Positions 18,781 to 26,186 of a DNA stretch of 64,000 nt are shown piece after piece. Made by a program: the position numbers and the translations under genes. Under the pieces are notes generated by a model. That model ran no database searches. It was given only the letters and a program-made list of their open reading frames with translations, and was not told the origin of the DNA. The DNA is taken from assembly GCF_014645375.1 (NCBI RefSeq), contig NZ_BMLT01000011.1, forward strand, positions 125,632 to 189,631, given 5' to 3'. Numbering within the stretch: the stretch's first letter is position 1; every line of letters begins with the position of its first letter. The DNA is from Marinobacterium nitratireducens (GTDB lineage: Bacteria; Pseudomonadota; Gammaproteobacteria; Pseudomonadales; Balneatricaceae).

Positions 18781-19644
18781 ATGCCAGATTCCGTCCCGCA
18801 GCCCATAAGCGAATGGCTGCGTCGCGAGCGCCGGCCGCCGGTGGCAAGGATTGCCCGCCTTGGCGGCGGTTCTTTTGCTGAAGTGGCCCGGCTCGAGCTG
18901 CACGATGGCAGCCGCCTGCTGCTCAAGCGCTATCGCGCATCCGAGGCGGAAAAAGTGGCGTCCGAAGCCCGCGGGCTGCTCGATCTGGGGCATTGTTCCG
19001 GGCTGCGTGTGCCGACCGTGCTCTACCAGTATGGCGACTGTCTGTTACTGGAATATATAGACAGCGCAGGCGCTGCCGACGACTTCTGGCAGCGCCTGGG
19101 CGAGGGATTGGCGCAGCTGCACGCGCAGGGCAAGCCGGCCTTTGGCTATGGCATCGACACCTTCTGCGGCGGCACCCGGCAGCCCAATGCGCAGCTGGCC
19201 GATGGCTACCGGTTCTTCGCCGAGCGTCGCCTGCTGCACGGGGCCGCGCTGTGCTTCGACAGCGGCCTGCTGAGCCTCAGGGACGTACAGGCGATCGAGT
19301 CGGTGGCCGCGGGACTGGAGCGCTGGCTGCCGGCGCAGGCGCCCGCGCTGCTGCACGGTGATCTCTGGTCGGGCAATGTCCTGGCGGGACCGGGCGGCGA
19401 GCCGGTGCTGATCGACCCGGCGGTGTACTGGGGCTGGCCCGAGGCGGACCTGGCCATGACCCGGCTGTTTGGCGGTTTCGGGGATGCGTTCTACGACGCC
19501 TACCGGGGCCGGCGCCCGCTGGAGCCGGGCTGGGAGGAGCGGGCGCCGCTCTACAATCTCTGGCACCTGCTCAACCACCTGTACCTGTTCGGTGCCAGCT
19601 ACAAAGCGGCGATCCGTGATCTGTGTCGTCGCTACTCGGGCTGA
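18781..19644 (+). CDS. Fructosamine kinase family protein
   Basis: Aminoglycoside-phosphotransferase-fold kinase, 287 residues, of the family thought to phosphorylate protein-bound ketoamines for deglycation. The nucleotide loop is LGGGSFAEVARLELHDGSRL, the catalytic loop LLHGDLWSGNVLAG (Asp near 196) and the metal site VLIDPAVYWGWPEADLAMT, followed by the family-specific LFGGF. The ATG lies immediately after a palindromic MITE derivative and has no recognisable Shine-Dalgarno, so the element may have displaced the native leader or the true start may be slightly downstream. It is divergent from letA and followed by pdxH after 80 bases. Confidence 0.85.
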   Translation: MPDSVPQPISEWLRRERRPPVARIARLGGGSFAEVARLELHDGSRLLLKRYRASEAEKVASEARGLLDLGHCSGLRVPTVLYQYGDCLLLEYIDSAGAADDFWQRLGEGLAQLHAQGKPAFGYGIDTFCGGTRQPNAQLADGYRFFAERRLLHGAALCFDSGLLSLRDVQAIESVAAGLERWLPAQAPALLHGDLWSGNVLAGPGGEPVLIDPAVYWGWPEADLAMTRLFGGFGDAFYDAYRGRRPLEPGWEERAPLYNLWHLLNHLYLFGASYKAAIRDLCRRYSG

Positions 19645-19724
19645 GTTGTTGTAACTTGCGCGCAGTTGACAGGTTACGCGGTACGATAGGCCGCGGCACA
19701 GAGTCGAGGACACAGAGGAAAGCG

Positions 19725-20375
19725 ATGACAGACAACAAGGGTGATTACAAGGCGCTGCGGCGCGAGTACCAGGCCAAGGCGTTGAACCGAAGCGATCTGG
19801 CGCCGGATCCGGTGGCCCAGTTCGGCCTCTGGCTCGAGGATGCGCGGGCAGCGATGCCGGATGATGCCACCTCCATGACGCTGGCAACCGCCGCTGCCGA
19901 CGGCATGCCCTCGGTGCGCATCGTATTGCTGAAGCATTTCGACGTCGATGGCTTTTGCTGGTACACCGATTATCGCAGCCGTAAGGGGCAGGAACTGGCG
20001 GCCAATCCGCGTGCGGAAATCATGTTCTACTGGCCGGCGCTCGAACGCCAGGTGCGCATCGGCGGTACCGTCGAGCCGCTCGCCGCCGAGTTCGGCGATA
20101 CCTACTTCAACGAGCGACCGCTCGGCAGCCGGCTCAGCGCCGCGGCGTCCTGTCAAAGCGCGGTGATCGACAGCCGCGCCAGTCTCGAGGCCCGGGTCGA
20201 GGAGCTGCGCCGGCTTCATGCGGACGGCAAAGTGCCGAAGCCGGAACTTTGGGGCGGTTATCGCCTCAAGCCGCTGCGTTTCGAGTTCTGGCAGGGGCGG
20301 GAAAGCCGGCTGCATGATCGTTTCAGCTACCGGCTCGAGAATGGCGACTGGACCATCGAGCGACTGCAACCCTGA
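19725..20375 (+). CDS. pdxH: Pyridoxamine 5'-phosphate oxidase
   Basis: FMN enzyme making pyridoxal 5'-phosphate from the pyridoxine or pyridoxamine phosphates; 216 residues, normal length. Family blocks are present: YKALRREYQAKALNRSDLAP at the N-terminus, TLATAAADGMPSVRIVLLK for FMN binding, TDYRSRKGQELAANPRAEIM, and the C-terminal RLHDRFSYRLENGDWTIERL with the conserved RL.P end. The ATG at 19725 is preceded by AGAGGAAAGCG; a longer in-frame extension to 19623 is rejected. It heads a four-gene run with esterase, slyD-like and GDSL genes. Confidence 0.95.
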   Translation: MTDNKGDYKALRREYQAKALNRSDLAPDPVAQFGLWLEDARAAMPDDATSMTLATAAADGMPSVRIVLLKHFDVDGFCWYTDYRSRKGQELAANPRAEIMFYWPALERQVRIGGTVEPLAAEFGDTYFNERPLGSRLSAAASCQSAVIDSRASLEARVEELRRLHADGKVPKPELWGGYRLKPLRFEFWQGRESRLHDRFSYRLENGDWTIERLQP

Positions 20376-20384
20376 GAGATCCCG

Positions 20385-21059
20385 ATGAAGCTTGAACTGC
20401 AAACCCTCGAGCCTGCGGACGATGCCTGCGCCAGCGTCATCTGGCTGCACGGCCTGGGCGCCGACGGCAGCGACTTCGTGCCGGCGGTGCCGTTGCTGGA
20501 ACTGCCCGGGTCCTTGCCGGTGCGTTTTTTGTTCCCCAATGCGCCGGTGCGCCCGGTCACGGTAAACGGCGGCTGGCCGATGCCGGCCTGGTACGACATT
20601 CTGGAAATGAATATCGAGCGGCGTATCGACGAGGCCTCGCTCGATGAGTCGGCGCAGCAGATCGGTGCCCTGATCGAACAGGAGCTGGAGCGCGGCATTC
20701 CGGCCGAGCGCATCTTCCTGTTCGGCTTTTCCCAGGGCGGTGCCGTGGCCTATCACACGGCGCTGCGCTACCCAAGCGCGCTCGGCGGCGTGGTGGCGCT
20801 GTCGACCTACCTGGCGAGCGCCGCGCGCATGCCGCAGGAGCTGCACCCGTCCAACGCCGGGTTGCCGATGCTGGTATGTCACGGCAGCGCCGACGATGTG
20901 GTGCCCATCACCCTTGGCCGGCGGGCAATCGCGGAGCTGCAGCGTCTCGGTCTGGCGCCACAGTGGCAGGAGTATCCCATCGCCCATGAAGTCTGTGTAC
21001 CCGAACTCAACCAGGTTGGCCGCTGGCTTGCCGCGCAATTGCAGAGGAATTCCCGATGA
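20385..21059 (+). CDS. Carboxylesterase / lysophospholipase-like hydrolase (EstB type)
   Basis: Compact alpha/beta hydrolase of 224 residues matching the phospholipase/carboxylesterase family (Pseudomonas EstB, eukaryotic acyl-protein thioesterase). The nucleophile elbow is FGFSQGGAVAYHTAL (Ser near 113), the acid lies in CHGSADDVVPI (Asp near 167) and the base in YPIAHEVC (His near 201). WLHGLGADGSDF and FLFPNAPVRPVTVNGGWPMP are family blocks. The stop codon overlaps the next ATG (ATGA), so expression is coupled with the slyD-like gene. Confidence 0.92.
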   Translation: MKLELQTLEPADDACASVIWLHGLGADGSDFVPAVPLLELPGSLPVRFLFPNAPVRPVTVNGGWPMPAWYDILEMNIERRIDEASLDESAQQIGALIEQELERGIPAERIFLFGFSQGGAVAYHTALRYPSALGGVVALSTYLASAARMPQELHPSNAGLPMLVCHGSADDVVPITLGRRAIAELQRLGLAPQWQEYPIAHEVCVPELNQVGRWLAAQLQRNSR

Positions 21060-21532
21060 AGGTCGAAGCAAACAGGGTCGTCAGTTTCCATTACCGGCTG
21101 TTCGACGAGGATGGCGAGCTGATCGACGATACCCATGGCGGTGAGCCGCTGCCCTACCTGCACGGCAAGGCCAACATCATTGCCGGGCTGGAGCAGGCCA
21201 TGGACGGGCACGAAGCCGGCGAGACGCTGCGGGTAAAGGTGCCGCCCCAACTGGGCTACGGTCTGTACGACGATGACAAGGTGCGTACCCTGGAGCCGTC
21301 CTTCTTCGAGCCACTCGGGGGTGCGGAAATCGGCAAGTACTGCCAGCTCGAGGATGACCAGGGGAAGCTGGAACTGGCGCAGGTCGTCGAGGTGAGCGAT
21401 GAGGGCGTCACCGTGGACAGTAATCACCCTTACGCCGGGCGGAGCCTGAATTTCGAGATCGAGATTGTCGAAGTCAGGGAAGCGAGCAGCGACGAGCTGG
21501 CCAGGGGGCGTATCGAGCCGGCTGGCGTATGA
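21056..21532 (+). CDS. slyD: SlyD-like FKBP-type peptidyl-prolyl isomerase
   Basis: Folding catalyst of 158 residues with FKBP plus insert-in-flap organisation. The FKBP parts are VVSFHYRLFDEDGELIDDTH at the N-terminus and NHPYAGRSLNFEIEIVEVRE at the C-terminus; the chaperone insert (residues about 70-125) lies between GYGLYDDDK and DSNHPYAG. It lacks the His/Cys-rich metal tail of E. coli SlyD, so a NiFe-hydrogenase nickel-delivery role is not supported by sequence, even though a hydrogenase locus lies 14 kb away. Its ends overlap both neighbouring genes. Confidence 0.88.
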   Translation: MKVEANRVVSFHYRLFDEDGELIDDTHGGEPLPYLHGKANIIAGLEQAMDGHEAGETLRVKVPPQLGYGLYDDDKVRTLEPSFFEPLGGAEIGKYCQLEDDQGKLELAQVVEVSDEGVTVDSNHPYAGRSLNFEIEIVEVREASSDELARGRIEPAGV

Positions 21533-22140
21533 GGCTGCTGAAACAGGCGTTTCTGGTGCTGGCGGCATGCCTGGCTCTGGCCGGGTGCGGCCGGGATCCG
21601 CAGCTCGACTATCTGCCGCCGGGCAGCAAGGTACTGGCGTTCGGCGACAGCCTGACCTTCGGCACCGGCGCGGGATCGGATCAGAGCTATCCGGCGCGCC
21701 TGGCGCAGGCGACCGGCTGGGAGCTGGTCAATGCCGGTGTTCCGGGAGAGCTGGCCGAGGACGGGGTGCCGCGGCTGCGTGAACTGCTGGAACGGGAAGC
21801 CCCGGCGCTGGTGTTGCTGTGCCACGGCGGCAACAATCTGCTGCGTGGCCAGCCTGAGGAGCGCGTCCGCGGGCAACTGGTGCAGATGATCGAGCTGGCG
21901 CGGGACCATCGGGCGCAGCTGGTTCTGCTGGGGGTGCCGAGACCCTCGTTGCTGGTCAGCACCGCTGATGTCTACCAAGAACTGGCGGAGCAGTACGACC
22001 TGGTGTATCTGCCCGACGCCATCGCCGACACCCTGTCGGATCCCTCGCTTAAGTCCGACCAGGTCCACCCCAACGCGGCCGGTTACGCCCGCATAGCCGA
22101 TGAGCTGCTGGACCTGCTGCGCTCCGCCGGCGCGGTCTGA
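21529..22140 (+). CDS. GDSL/SGNH esterase lipoprotein (TesA-like)
   Basis: SGNH hydrolase of 203 residues with a lipoprotein signal (RLLKQAFLVLAACLALAGC). Block I is VLAFGDSLTFGTGAG with the catalytic serine, the oxyanion residues appear as NAGVPGELAEDG and CHGGNNLLRG, and the Asp/His pair is in SDQVHPNAAGYARIA near the C-terminus. It is related to arylesterase/lysophospholipase TesA but carries a lipobox, so it would act at the envelope. The ATG overlaps the slyD-like stop. It is the last gene of the pdxH run. Confidence 0.88.
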   Translation: MRLLKQAFLVLAACLALAGCGRDPQLDYLPPGSKVLAFGDSLTFGTGAGSDQSYPARLAQATGWELVNAGVPGELAEDGVPRLRELLEREAPALVLLCHGGNNLLRGQPEERVRGQLVQMIELARDHRAQLVLLGVPRPSLLVSTADVYQELAEQYDLVYLPDAIADTLSDPSLKSDQVHPNAAGYARIADELLDLLRSAGAV

Positions 22141-22289
22141 GGATGTTGCAAAAACGGCAGTGGGTCCTGTATCCATTGCCGCTGTATCGCTGGTAAACCG
22201 CCGCGGCAACATTTCATTCTTCTCGAACCAATGTCGGTGCGCTTCGTTACACTCAGCGGCCCCCGTTCCTTGACCCGCCGGGTTAATGG

Positions 22290-22547
22290 CTACATTTTTT
22301 CACGCCACTTCAGATCGCCAATCTGCACATTGAGCCACTCGAAACCGATGCGCCGGGCGACCGCTGCGGCGCCGTCGAGGCTTTTGAACTCACGTTCGTC
22401 CTTGCTGCGCTGAAGGTTCAGCGTCACCACCTCGTTTTCCTTGGTTACGAATTTCAGCGTCCAGCCGCGGGCCATTGAGACCGGTATGGCCTGACAGGAA
22501 TCGAACACGCCCGCCTTGAAAAGAAGTTTTATTTCTCTTTCCTGCAT
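22290..22547 (-). CDS. Small conserved protein, possibly plasmid ParC-type
   Basis: 85-residue soluble protein beginning MQEREIKLLFKAGVFDSCQA and containing MARGWTLKFVTKENEVVTLN and SLDGAAAVARRIGFEWLNVQ. I recall similar short proteins annotated as ParC-family partition-associated proteins on plasmids and integrative elements, but the match is from memory and weak. The ATG at 22547 is chosen because AAGGAA lies nine bases upstream; a TTG at 22574 would lengthen it by nine residues. The upstream region is strikingly AT-rich for this genome, consistent with acquisition by transfer. Confidence 0.6.
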   Translation of the reverse strand: MQEREIKLLFKAGVFDSCQAIPVSMARGWTLKFVTKENEVVTLNLQRSKDEREFKSLDGAAAVARRIGFEWLNVQIGDLKWREKM

Positions 22548-22574
22548 CTTTGTAATTCCTTTTTGATTTATCAA

Positions 22575-23192
22575 TTAACCAGTAATGATCAGTATAAAAT
22601 TTATACTGAGATATCGCAAGTTTCAATGCGCTTTTTGTGGTATTTAAGCTATTGTTTTATATAGGTTTTTAAAAATAATTGACGAAGATTCTAAAATCTG
22701 GATGTTTGTTTTTAACCTGCTGAATTTAAAGGATTTTTATTTTTAAAGCGCGGGTGGGTGGGGCGTGATGAGATCATGTAAATTCATATTTTGAAATATA
22801 AAAACTAAATTTTGATATATCAAAATTATATATTGTTGTTTTTAATGCTATTTTTGCAGATGTCGGGAGGTGTAGGCGGATATGGTGGGCAGGGTACCCG
22901 GTCGAGGGCGGTGTTTTATGCGGGGCCTGGTGGTGAAGGGTGTGCGGAATTAGTTGACCGCTACAGCATTAGCGGGTGCCGGCTACGGAGCCGTTTGTCC
23001 GTAGACTTTCTTGGTCACGAAGAGAAATGCCAACGGCCGGTTAAAAACGTTCTTTGCAGATTAGCGTGAATCCAGGGGCCAAAAGTAGGATGGGTGGAGC
23101 CGCATTGGCACAGGGTTCAACGCTTTCAGCGAGGTTGGCGCGGCGCAACCCATCCTGCGATTTACGTTTTTCCCGCTAAAGCGCGATGAAAC
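22575..23192. other. AT-rich intergenic patch
   Basis: About 250 bases (22560-22850) are visibly AT-rich, with runs such as TTTTTAAAAATAATTGACGA and TTTGATATATCAAAATTATA, in an otherwise GC-rich window. An open frame at 22812-23069 has poor composition and no ribosome binding site and is not called. The right part carries a GGATGGGT repeat (23085-23159). No transposase, integrase or attachment repeat could be identified. I read it as a remnant of acquired DNA. Confidence 0.5.
23085..23159. repeat. GGATGGGTG palindromic repeat, unit 2
   Basis: Starts GTAGGATGGGTGGAGCCGC and ends GGCGCAACCCATCCTGCG, with inverted outer arms. The following TTACGTTTTTCCCGCTAAAG resembles the sequence flanking the repeat at 62628-62655 (TTACGTCATCTTCCCGCTGA), so the repeated unit extends beyond the palindrome. 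Confidence 0.6.
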
Positions 23193-23810
23193 TTAAAAAA
23201 ACCAGCCGCCGCGCTTGAGGTCGTCCTTGCATTGGTTGTACTGCGCGGCATAGCGTCGTGAGCGCTGGTCGACCTTGTCGGCAACCCGCATCAGCCAGGC
23301 CTTGCGGCGATAGCTGCCATTGCGATAGCCGCCCCAGCCCTCGTGGTATGCCAGATACTGGCTGCGGGCGTCCCATTTCGAGACGCCATTGGTACGCTGG
23401 GTCTTGTGGGTATACCAGCCGACGAAGTCGATGGCATCGGCGAAGTCCTCGCGTGACGACCAGCCGTTACCGGTTTCATTCTCGTAATCGGTCCAGGTCG
23501 TGGTCTTGGCCTGGCTGTAGCCGTAGGCGGAGCTGGCGCGGCCATAGGGAATGATACCGAGGAACCAGCGCATGGGCGGTCGGGCGTCGTGGCGGAAGCC
23601 CGACTCCTGATAGATGATCGCCATCGGAACGTACACGGGCGTTCCCCAACGTTCGTTCATATCCAGAGCGGCGTCATACCAGCTCTTCTTCTCTTCGAAA
23701 ATCGAGCAGATGTTGTCGGGCTGGCGCGGCGGCGCGCTGCTGCAGCCGCCAAGAATCAACAGGCCCGCCAGTGGGGCCAGCAGTCGGAGGTGGGAGTGGG
23801 TCGCAAGCAT
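23193..23810 (-). CDS. Lytic transglycosylase-like lipoprotein
   Basis: Predicted envelope lipoprotein of about 205 residues from the ATG at 23810; lipobox in LLAPLAGLLILGGC. An SLT-type lysozyme fold is suggested by the catalytic Glu in PMAIIYQESGF, followed by SSAYGYSQAKTTTW, which corresponds to the AYGxxQ motif of goose-lysozyme-like transglycosylases, and by YLAYHEGWGGY near the C-terminus. Likely substrate is peptidoglycan. A longer open frame to 23858 would bury the signal peptide and is not used. It is followed on the same strand by nothing coding for 600 bases. Confidence 0.8.
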   Translation of the reverse strand: MLATHSHLRLLAPLAGLLILGGCSSAPPRQPDNICSIFEEKKSWYDAALDMNERWGTPVYVPMAIIYQESGFRHDARPPMRWFLGIIPYGRASSAYGYSQAKTTTWTDYENETGNGWSSREDFADAIDFVGWYTHKTQRTNGVSKWDARSQYLAYHEGWGGYRNGSYRRKAWLMRVADKVDQRSRRYAAQYNQCKDDLKRGGWFF

Positions 23811-23881
23811 CGAACAGTCCTGGCTGGTACTGCTTCGAAACTTTATCAAATATCTCAACAGGTTGAAGTCTTTGCTGGCCC

Positions 23882-24211
23882 TCAGTGCACCGAGGTCTTG
23901 GAAAAGAGGTTGAGCACCAGCACACCGGCCATAATCAGGCCGATACCGAGCATCCCGGCGGCATCCAGGTGTTGCTTGAACAGCACCCAGGCGATCAGCG
24001 TCACCAGTACCACGCCGATACCGGACCAGATGGCGTAGGCAACGCCCACCGGCAGGGTGCGCAGGGCGAGTGACAGCAGCACGAATGAGATCGCGTAGCT
24101 CACCACGACCACCACCGAAGGGCCAAGCCGTGTAAAGCCGTCAGCGGATTTGAGTGCGGAAGTGCCGATGACCTCCGCCACGATCGCGATTATCAGATAG
24201 AGCCAGTGCAT
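23882..24211 (-). CDS. Small multidrug resistance (SMR) family transporter
   Basis: Four-segment inner-membrane protein of 109 residues, a standard SMR length. The first segment carries the essential glutamate in [19 protein letters not shown], and [17 protein letters not shown] and [18 protein letters not shown] are the third and fourth segments. The sequence is EmrE/QacE-like rather than the SugE/Gdx guanidinium type, judged by GFTRLGPS and AYAIWSGIG, but substrate range is not determined. It is divergently oriented to the TRAP operon, with the regulatory region at 24212-24493 between them. Confidence 0.88.
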   Translation of the reverse strand: MHWLYLIIAIVAEVIGTSALKSADGFTRLGPSVVVVVSYAISFVLLSLALRTLPVGVAYAIWSGIGVVLVTLIAWVLFKQHLDAAGMLGIGLIMAGVLVLNLFSKTSVH

Positions 24212-24350
24212 GCTGTTACCTGCCGGTTAGCGAAAAACAGTCCCGAAACCGGGAGCCGACGCAGGCATGCTACTCCTTGCTCTGCTGTGGCGCAATTCGG
24301 GGCGAGGATGCACGCTGCTGGTGCGATTTCCCTTATGGTTGAATTCAGAA

Positions 24351-24412
24351 TATTGAATTATTGAATTCCAATGGCTTGATGTAGGGCGTCTTTTATTATT
24401 CATAATTCAATA
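24351..24412. promoter_or_regulatory. Perfect 11-bp inverted repeat upstream of dctPQM
   Basis: TATTGAATTAT at 24351-24361 is exactly the reverse complement of ATAATTCAATA at 24402-24412, with 40 bases between, and further TTGAATTC half-sites lie at 24339-24345 and 24361-24367. Placed just upstream of a sigma-54-like promoter, this could be an activator binding pair. The regulator is unknown. Confidence 0.5.
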
Positions 24413-24420
24413 ATTTATTA

Positions 24421-24437
24421 TTGGCATGGCGTTTGCT
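24421..24437 (+). promoter_or_regulatory. Candidate sigma-54 promoter for dctPQM
   Basis: TTGGCATGGCGTTTGCT matches the -24/-12 consensus TGGCACGNNNNTTGCW at all informative positions except one (T for C). It lies 56 bases before the dctP start. Sigma-54 control is well known for dicarboxylate uptake through DctB/DctD; no such regulator gene is in this window. Confidence 0.6.
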
Positions 24438-24493
24438 CCCTTTGTCTGCAACGGCCGCTGGCCGTCCAACGATCTGAAGACGAGGGGAAGAGA

Positions 24494-25531
24494 ATGAAAA
24501 AAACGATCCTGACCACGCTGCTCGCTACAGGACTGATGGCCACCGGTGCCCAGGCGGACGAAGCCATCGAACTCAAGGTTCTGGGTCAGCCCAGTGCAAC
24601 CGGACTGATCATGCAGGAAAAGGAAAAGCCTTTTTTCGAGACGCTTGCCGAGCGCACAGGCCTGCCGTTGGCGGTGAACTTCAAGCCGCTGGACTCGACG
24701 GGTATCAAGGATGTCGAGGAGCTGAGGACGCTCAAATCCGGACTGTTCGACGTGGTGTCGCTGCGATTTTCCCAGGTCTCCCGCGACGAGCCGACGATTC
24801 TTGGTCTGGATCTCGTCGGCATGAACCCGACCTACGAGGCCGGTCGTGAAACCGTGGACGCTTTCGGCTCGGTGGTGGATGCGCGCCTGCAGGAACGCTT
24901 CAACACCAAGCTGCTGGGGGTGTGGCCGTTCGGCCCGCAGGTGCTGTTCTGTAACGCGCCGATCGAAAAACTGGCCGATATCAAGGGGCTCAAGGTGCGG
25001 GTATACGACCAGAACCTGGCGGCGGTCGTCGAGTCGGCCGGCGGAATCCCGGTGCCGCTGAGTTTCGGCGAGGTGCATCAGAGCCTCGCGCTCGGCGTCG
25101 TGGACTGTGCCATTACCGGCCCGAGCTCCGCCAACAGCGCTGGCTGGCCCGAGGTCACGACCCATGTGTTGCCGCTGGCATTCCAGATGGCCATCAACGG
25201 CTACGGCATCAACCTCGATACCTGGAACCGGCTCAGTGTGACGCAGCAGAAAACCCTCGAGACCGCCTTCGCCGAACTGACCGATGATATCTGGGAGTAC
25301 TCGGAGGAGTTGTTCGAGGATGCCAAGCGCTGCAACGTCGGCGAGTCGCCCTGCGACTACAACAAAAGCTTCAACCTGACCGAGGTGCCGGTGACCGAGC
25401 AGGATATCGCCATGGTCCGCGATGCGGTACGGGAAATTTCCTATCCGACCTGGGCCGAGATCTGTGACAAGTCGAACCCGGAATGTTCCAGCCAGTGGCG
25501 CGCCGCGCTGGGCGAAAAGCTGGGTTTCTGA
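24494..25531 (+). CDS. dctP: TRAP transporter substrate-binding protein DctP
   Basis: Periplasmic solute receptor of a tripartite ATP-independent transporter, 345 residues. The signal peptide is KKTILTTLLATGLMATGAQA. The DctP-family core appears in IEKLADIKGLKVRVYDQNLA, where the arginine normally binds the ligand carboxylate, and in SFGEVHQSLALGVVDCAITG. Cysteines near the C-terminus (CNVGESPCDYN, EICDKSNPEC) are unusual for DctP and may form disulfides. The start is preceded by GAGGGGAAGAG. Ligand identity is unknown; organic acids are usual. dctQ and dctM follow. Confidence 0.92.
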   Translation: MKKTILTTLLATGLMATGAQADEAIELKVLGQPSATGLIMQEKEKPFFETLAERTGLPLAVNFKPLDSTGIKDVEELRTLKSGLFDVVSLRFSQVSRDEPTILGLDLVGMNPTYEAGRETVDAFGSVVDARLQERFNTKLLGVWPFGPQVLFCNAPIEKLADIKGLKVRVYDQNLAAVVESAGGIPVPLSFGEVHQSLALGVVDCAITGPSSANSAGWPEVTTHVLPLAFQMAINGYGINLDTWNRLSVTQQKTLETAFAELTDDIWEYSEELFEDAKRCNVGESPCDYNKSFNLTEVPVTEQDIAMVRDAVREISYPTWAEICDKSNPECSSQWRAALGEKLGF

Positions 25532-25580
25532 TCTGAGCCTGATGCCGCCCGGCGCAAAGCCGGGCGGTCGGGAGAATTAT

Positions 25581-26186
25581 ATGAAAGCGACCGAACGAAT
25601 CGCCGCCAATCTGTTTGGCGCCATCTTCATCACGCTGGCGCTGGCCGTTACCGCGGAAACCCTGCTGCGCAAGCTTTTTGGTACCTCGTTGCAGGGAGTC
25701 GATGAGCTGGGCGGCTACGCTCTGGCACTGGGTTCGACCATCGCCTTTACGCTGGCACTGCTCGACCGCAGCCACATACGCATCGACCTGATCCACCGAC
25801 GGCTGCCCCGCAGTCTGCGCACAGCCCTGAATCTCGTCTCGATGCTGCTGATGGCCGGACTGGCGCTTTCACTGTGCGGCATGGCCTGGATTCAGGTCCG
25901 GGAAACGCTCGATTACGGCAGTACAGCTCCGACACCCTGGGCGACTCCGCTGATCTACCCTCAGTCGGCCTGGTTCGCCGGCCTGGTGCTGTTCACCCTG
26001 GCCAGTCTGGCGCTCCTGTTACGCGGTATCTGGCTGTTGCGGGCCGGCCGTCGCGAAGATTTCGATCGTGACTACGGCCCCCGTGGCCTGGAGGACGAGC
26101 TGCGCGAGGAGCTGGACGACCTGCGCCAGCGCGGCCTGACCACGCCGGACGCTGGCGCGCCGACTGGCCCGGAGGTGACGGCATGA
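25581..26186 (+). CDS. dctQ: TRAP transporter small permease DctQ
   Basis: Four-segment membrane subunit of 201 residues. The ATG at 25581 follows CGGGAGAATTAT, a good ribosome binding site; an open frame extending upstream to 25422 is the dctP tail in another phase. The conserved loop LQGVDELGGYALALGSTIAF contains the DctQ DE pair, and RSHIRIDLIHRRLPRSL is the cytosolic loop typical of the family. The C-terminal tail of about 50 residues is long and acidic (LEDELREELDDLRQRGL). It overlaps dctM by four bases. Confidence 0.9.
   Translation: MKATERIAANLFGAIFITLALAVTAETLLRKLFGTSLQGVDELGGYALALGSTIAFTLALLDRSHIRIDLIHRRLPRSLRTALNLVSMLLMAGLALSLCGMAWIQVRETLDYGSTAPTPWATPLIYPQSAWFAGLVLFTLASLALLLRGIWLLRAGRREDFDRDYGPRGLEDELREELDDLRQRGLTTPDAGAPTGPEVTA

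Noticed and set aside
21056-21532. A hydrogenase-linked nickel chaperone role for the SlyD-like protein
   Set aside because: The His/Cys-rich tail needed for nickel binding is absent and the gene is 14 kb from the hydrogenase locus.
22812-23069. An 85-residue open frame in the AT-rich patch
   Set aside because: No ribosome binding site, composition changes abruptly along it, and no recognisable motif.
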